From JAJEBT01 sp965221485 (GTDB lineage: Bacteria > Pseudomonadota > Alphaproteobacteria > MPNO01 > UBA830): a stretch of 64,000 bases of DNA. The stretch covers positions 3,038,001-3,102,000 of the forward strand of contig OZ244893.1 of assembly GCA_965221485.1 (NCBI GenBank). The letters run 5' to 3'. Below the pieces are notes generated by a model that worked only from the letters and a program-made list of their open reading frames with translations, did not search any database and had not been told where the DNA came from. The stretch's first letter is position 1. Each line of letters begins with the position of its first letter. A program made the position numbers and the translations under genes. This document shows positions 61,069 through 64,000 of this stretch, piece by piece.

Positions 61069-61819
61069 CGTCTGTCTCCCGCAATCCTGCAAATCCCGGG
61101 GTATGCAGCCGGTGTTGTGATGGGCCGTGCCGCCATCAGACCGTCCTGTACCGGACCCTTGTTGGGGCACAGGACATCCGGTACCGGCCGTACCCTGCAG
61201 ATTGTGAAATCCTGCGTCCGGCAAGGCGTATGACAGGGTCACTGAAATACTCGCACGGTTTTCTGAAAACGGACACAGGGCGCGATTGCGGTTGTCAGGC
61301 CTTGTGAACAGGTATGATGTCGCTCCATTGGTTCCGGGAGATGAGCATTTGTTACAAACGGCTCAAGTCCGCGAGTTCAAAGCCGGATCGTAAACTCTGG
61401 TGGAGGACAAGGCTGAGGGTAAAACGGCTGTCATCAACCGCCATCTTGCAACCATTGAAGGGAAGAGTGGACGGTCGCACCGGACTGTTCCGTCGACCTG
61501 AATGACCGGGTAAAGCAGAAAGCAGGCCCGATCCATGAGGATCCGGCCTGCTGCTTTGCGCTCACTTGTCCGACAAAGCCCGCTCAAGGACCCGACCCGT
61601 CAGGGTACTTTGCGCCGTTCCGGCCGCACAGCCAGTCATTTGCCGCCGGCCCGCCAGAGGATCATTTCCCCTCCCCTCATGCCAGCCGACGGATAGTCTG
61701 TTCTGGCAGGGAGGGCGCATGGTTCAGGACCTCGGCAACAGGATCAGTGTCCGCCTGCCGCCATGCACCCGCGGACCTGTGGAAATTATGCGATGACAGG
61801 ACGCCGATTCCGGCTGACC
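61069..61819. other. Gene-free region before the liv operon end
   Basis: About 750 bp between the THI5-like gene end and the livF stop. Frames on both strands are short and unrecognised. The only clear element is the hairpin at 61521-61552. The flanking genes are convergent, so a gap of this size is unusual. Confidence 0.5.
61521..61552 (-). terminator. Long hairpin downstream of the liv operon
   Basis: AGCAGGCCCGATCC and GGATCCGGCCTGCT pair at 13 of 14 positions around an ATGA loop. Read on the minus strand it is followed by TTTCTGCTTT, a weak U-rich tract, about 270 bp beyond the livF stop. It may end the liv transcript and also stop read-through from the plus strand. Confidence 0.55.
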
Positions 61820-62470
61820 TCAGCCCTCGATGATCGAACCCCTCTCGATCACATAGGCATGGTCCAGAAGATCCCGAATATGCTTGTCGTTTGACTCGGC
61901 CACGAGAACCGATTCCCCTTCTGCCTTGAGATCCGCCATGATCTCGACCATGCGATGGGCAAACACCGGCGCTATTCCCTCGGACGGCTCATCAAGCATC
62001 AGGATTTTGGTTCCCGCCATCAGGGCCCTGGCAAACGCTACGAACTTCTGCTGCCCGCCGGAGAGTTCCGTTGACCCGCGGTGACGGAATTCCTCGACCT
62101 CTGGCATCAGTTTGTAAATCCAGGCCAACCGCTCGTCTGCTCCCGAAGCACGGGTTGTCCAGATCGGAAGCAGTATGTTCTCCTCTGCCGTCAACTGGGG
62201 TACCAGCCGACGATCCTCCGGCATGAAACCCATACCGATATGAACACGGCGATGTGGAGGCAACTTGCGCAGATCTTCGCCGTCGAATTCCAGCTCGCCC
62301 GCCTCGACCTTCAAGGCGCCGATAACGGCGCGCATGAAGGTTGTCTTGCCGGCGCCGTTGCGGCCGATGAGACCGCACATGCTGCCCGACGGAACCTCCA
62401 GCGATACATTCCGGAGGATTGGTGTCGCCCCGATATTGACATCGATCCCGCCAACCCTAAGCATCGGCAT
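61820..62470 (-). CDS. livF: Branched-chain amino acid-type ABC transporter ATP-binding protein LivF
   Basis: Cytoplasmic ATPase of a HAAT-family importer. The 216-residue protein has Walker A GRNGAGKTT, GMGFMPEDRRLVPQLTAEENILLP (typical of LivF), the LSGGQQK signature and Walker B ILMLDEPSEGIAP. It is shorter than most LivF (about 230-235) and ends just after YVIERGSIIEG. It overlaps livG by 14 bp. The substrate may be amino acids, amides or urea-like compounds, since such systems have broad roles. Confidence 0.9.
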   Translation of the reverse strand: MPMLRVGGIDVNIGATPILRNVSLEVPSGSMCGLIGRNGAGKTTFMRAVIGALKVEAGELEFDGEDLRKLPPHRRVHIGMGFMPEDRRLVPQLTAEENILLPIWTTRASGADERLAWIYKLMPEVEEFRHRGSTELSGGQQKFVAFARALMAGTKILMLDEPSEGIAPVFAHRMVEIMADLKAEGESVLVAESNDKHIRDLLDHAYVIERGSIIEG

Positions 62471-63239
62471 TGTCCTCCAGATGCGCCGGATGATACTCCT
62501 GCCCGATCACAAATTCGCGAACGCCGGGATCGTTCATCGCATCTTTGGTTTTCGCATCGCAGATGATCTCTCCCTGATAGAACGCCCACACACGGTCCAC
62601 ATATCTCTCGACGATTTCCATGTCATGCTCGATGAACACAACCGTCGTGTCTTCCTGTGTCATCGCCTGCATGATGATGTCCATCAATGAGAACTTCTCC
62701 TCCACGCTGATTCCGCTGGTCGGCTCGTCAAGCATCACGAGTTTGGGACGGCTCACTGTCGCCATGGCGATGTCGAGCAATTTGCGCACCCCCTGCGGCA
62801 AGGCAGATGCCGGGACATCCCGATAACTGGCAATCTGAAAGCGCTCGAGGTGGGCATCCACGCGCTGCCGGCGTTCCTCCGAATAGATCGGAGAAAACAT
62901 GCTCCACCTGCCGTCTTCCGTCACTCCGTAAGCCATCAAGAGGTTGTCAAAACTGGTCTCGGAGAGAAATACCTGAGGCACCTGAAACGAGCGGCACAGT
63001 CCGAGGCGGGTAACGTCGCGGGGACGCAAGCCGATCAGGCTCTTGCCCATGAACTCTATGCTGCCTGCCGACGGCGGCAACCATCCGGTCACCATGTTGA
63101 CAAACGTGGTCTTGCCCGCACCGTTCGCTCCGATAATGCCGATTGTCTCCCCCTCATCAACGGTCACGTTGATGTTGTGGGCAGCGACCACCCCACCGAA
63201 ATTCTTTTCCAGATCCTGGACTTCCAGTACACGCGCCAT
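62457..63239 (-). CDS. livG: Branched-chain amino acid-type ABC transporter ATP-binding protein LivG
   Basis: Partner ATPase of LivF. The 260-residue protein has Walker A GANGAGKTTFVNMVTG, TRLGLCRSFQVPQVFLSETSFDNLLMAYG (LivG-type Q-loop region), a diverged signature ALPQGVRKLLDIA in place of LSGGQ, and Walker B LVMLDEPTSGIS, followed by EHDMEIVERYVDRVW. Replacement of the usual S-G-G-Q by P-Q-G is unusual but known in some LivG-like proteins. It is 4 bp downstream of livM and overlaps livF by 14 bp. Confidence 0.9.
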   Translation of the reverse strand: MARVLEVQDLEKNFGGVVAAHNINVTVDEGETIGIIGANGAGKTTFVNMVTGWLPPSAGSIEFMGKSLIGLRPRDVTRLGLCRSFQVPQVFLSETSFDNLLMAYGVTEDGRWSMFSPIYSEERRQRVDAHLERFQIASYRDVPASALPQGVRKLLDIAMATVSRPKLVMLDEPTSGISVEEKFSLMDIIMQAMTQEDTTVVFIEHDMEIVERYVDRVWAFYQGEIICDAKTKDAMNDPGVREFVIGQEYHPAHLEDNADA

Positions 63240-63243
63240 CCCT

Positions 63244-64000
63244 CTACTCCGCTGCCTGGACTTTCCCGGCGGCCCTCAGCTCGCGTCGGCGTCGCCATTC
63301 GGAACGCAGCGACCACAAGCCATCCGGCAGGAACATGATAATCAGAAGCAGGGCACCGCCCATGATGAGCTGCCAGATATGCGGAGCCAGATCGAAAGCG
63401 TAGGTACGCAACAGTTCGTAAACCAGCGCACCGATAAAGGTGGCACTGACATTGCCGGTGCCTGAAAGAATGGTAATGAACACAAAGTCGCCGGAAACCG
63501 GCCAGTACACCATCGAATCCGGATCAACATGGCCAACGGTCGTTGCCATGATGACGCCTCCCATGCCGGCCAGAAGCCCGGAAATAACATATTTGATATG
63601 GATGGCTTTTTCCGCCGAATACCCCAGATATTCCAGCCGGATCTCGTTCTCGCGAACCGCCATGGTCATGGTTCCCAGCGTTGACTTCAGATACCAGTGC
63701 GCAGCAATCGCAGCCATATAGGTGAAAACCAGGGCGAACAGGAACAGTACCGTTCGATAGGCATCGTCGTCGGGCACATATCCCAGAAAGCTGACCTGGT
63801 GAATGCCGATGCCGTCTGTGGATCCGAGCGATTCCAGCTTGGCAAGAACGCCGTAAAGGATCATGGAAAACGCCATGTTGAGCAATGCGAAGAAAATGGC
63901 CCGGTACTGGCGCAGCAGATAACCAAGGGCCAGCGCCAGCAGTCCCGCGACCAGAATGCCTGCGAACATCAGCACAAAGGCATCTCTCACGCCAGCGATC
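63244..64000 (-). CDS. livM: Branched-chain amino acid-type ABC transporter permease LivM, N-terminus beyond window
   Basis: Inner-membrane permease of the same importer. About 250 residues are visible, with several hydrophobic helices. The LivM signature region reads GTMTMAVRENEIRLEYLGYSAEKAIHIKYVISGLLAGMGGVIMA. The C-terminal SGDFVFITILSGTGNVSATFIGALVYELLRTYA is also typical. The frame is open to the window end; a GTG at 63990 is probably internal because LivM proteins usually have about 60 more N-terminal residues. livH and a binding-protein gene should lie further right. Confidence 0.93.
   Translation of the reverse strand, partial: IAGVRDAFVLMFAGILVAGLLALALGYLLRQYRAIFFALLNMAFSMILYGVLAKLESLGSTDGIGIHQVSFLGYVPDDDAYRTVLFLFALVFTYMAAIAAHWYLKSTLGTMTMAVRENEIRLEYLGYSAEKAIHIKYVISGLLAGMGGVIMATTVGHVDPDSMVYWPVSGDFVFITILSGTGNVSATFIGALVYELLRTYAFDLAPHIWQLIMGGALLLIIMFLPDGLWSLRSEWRRRRELRAAGKVQAAE

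Noticed and set aside
1..64000. tRNA, rRNA or CRISPR features
   Set aside because: No cloverleaf-like segments, rRNA motifs or regularly spaced direct repeats were seen in any gap on either strand.

Overview
The window looks like a chromosomal segment of an alphaproteobacterium, most likely of the Rhodospirillales type, with GC content around 60% by eye. Evidence: an NDUFA12-type complex I protein encoded next to an mlaD-type gene and the aroQ-accB-accC-aat block; an alphaproteobacterial RNase E with an acidic S1-region insertion; an aa3 oxidase locus coxB-ctaD-ctaB-small protein-ctaG-ctaE-(DUF983)-surf1; and clpS-clpA beside a D-Ala-D-Ala carboxypeptidase. No rRNA, tRNA, CRISPR array or intact insertion sequence was found.

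Layout. 0-8.7 kb: cell-wall genes (PBP1A, cut by the left edge, and a periplasmic amidase) on the minus strand, a 1.6 kb gene-poor gap holding a decayed ISAs1-like transposase with a telomere-like TTGGGG repeat, then rne and a convergent aminotransferase. 9.5-13 kb: an exported M48/TPR protease, a maleylacetoacetate-isomerase-like GST and a group IV-type ornithine/lysine decarboxylase. 13-14.4 kb: a second gene-poor gap with hairpins and a dispersed repeat. 14.4-22.1 kb: aroQ-accB-accC-aat on plus, facing a minus-strand set NDUFA12-mlaD-methyltransferase-DUF2155; then ridA, a FemAB/GNAT-like protein and an esterase. 22.4-27.6 kb: clpS-clpA on minus and a carboxypeptidase with two SPOR domains. 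28-30.8 kb: a solitary ArdC-type antirestriction protein and an acyl-CoA-dehydrogenase-fold enzyme. 31.4-39 kb: the cytochrome c oxidase operon, in which the DUF983 gene looks eroded, followed by an M32 carboxypeptidase. 39.2-46.3 kb: cytochrome c', a cytochrome b561, a molybdopterin oxidoreductase, an MFS transporter and a luciferase-like monooxygenase. 46.3-51.9 kb: tRNA modification genes queA-tgt-queG-dusA, an ArsC-like protein and a YhhQ-type queuosine-precursor transporter. 51.9-55.6 kb: a three-subunit molybdenum hydroxylase. 55.6-61.1 kb: an aldo/keto reductase, an acidic unknown, an alpha/beta hydrolase, and a divergent set of a reductive-dehalogenase-like Fe-S protein, a ferritin-like protein and a THI5-like binding protein without a signal peptide. 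61.8-64 kb: livF-livG-livM of a branched-chain-amino-acid-type ABC transporter, cut by the right edge.

How the genes work together. Three modules are clear: respiration (oxidase subunits with heme O synthase, Cox11 and SURF1 assembly factors), fatty acid/envelope upkeep (BCCP, biotin carboxylase, MlaD, PBP1A, amidase, SPOR carboxypeptidase) and wobble-base modification (QueA, Tgt, QueG plus a precursor importer). ClpS, ClpA and Aat together form the N-end rule degradation route: Aat tags proteins with Leu/Phe and ClpS delivers them to ClpAP. The least explained loci are the RdhA-like/ferritin-like/THI5-like set near 58-61 kb, the substrate-unknown Mo hydroxylase, and the lone ArdC protein. 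Several intergenic gaps of 0.4-1.6 kb, two of them with recognisable relics, suggest ongoing gene decay.
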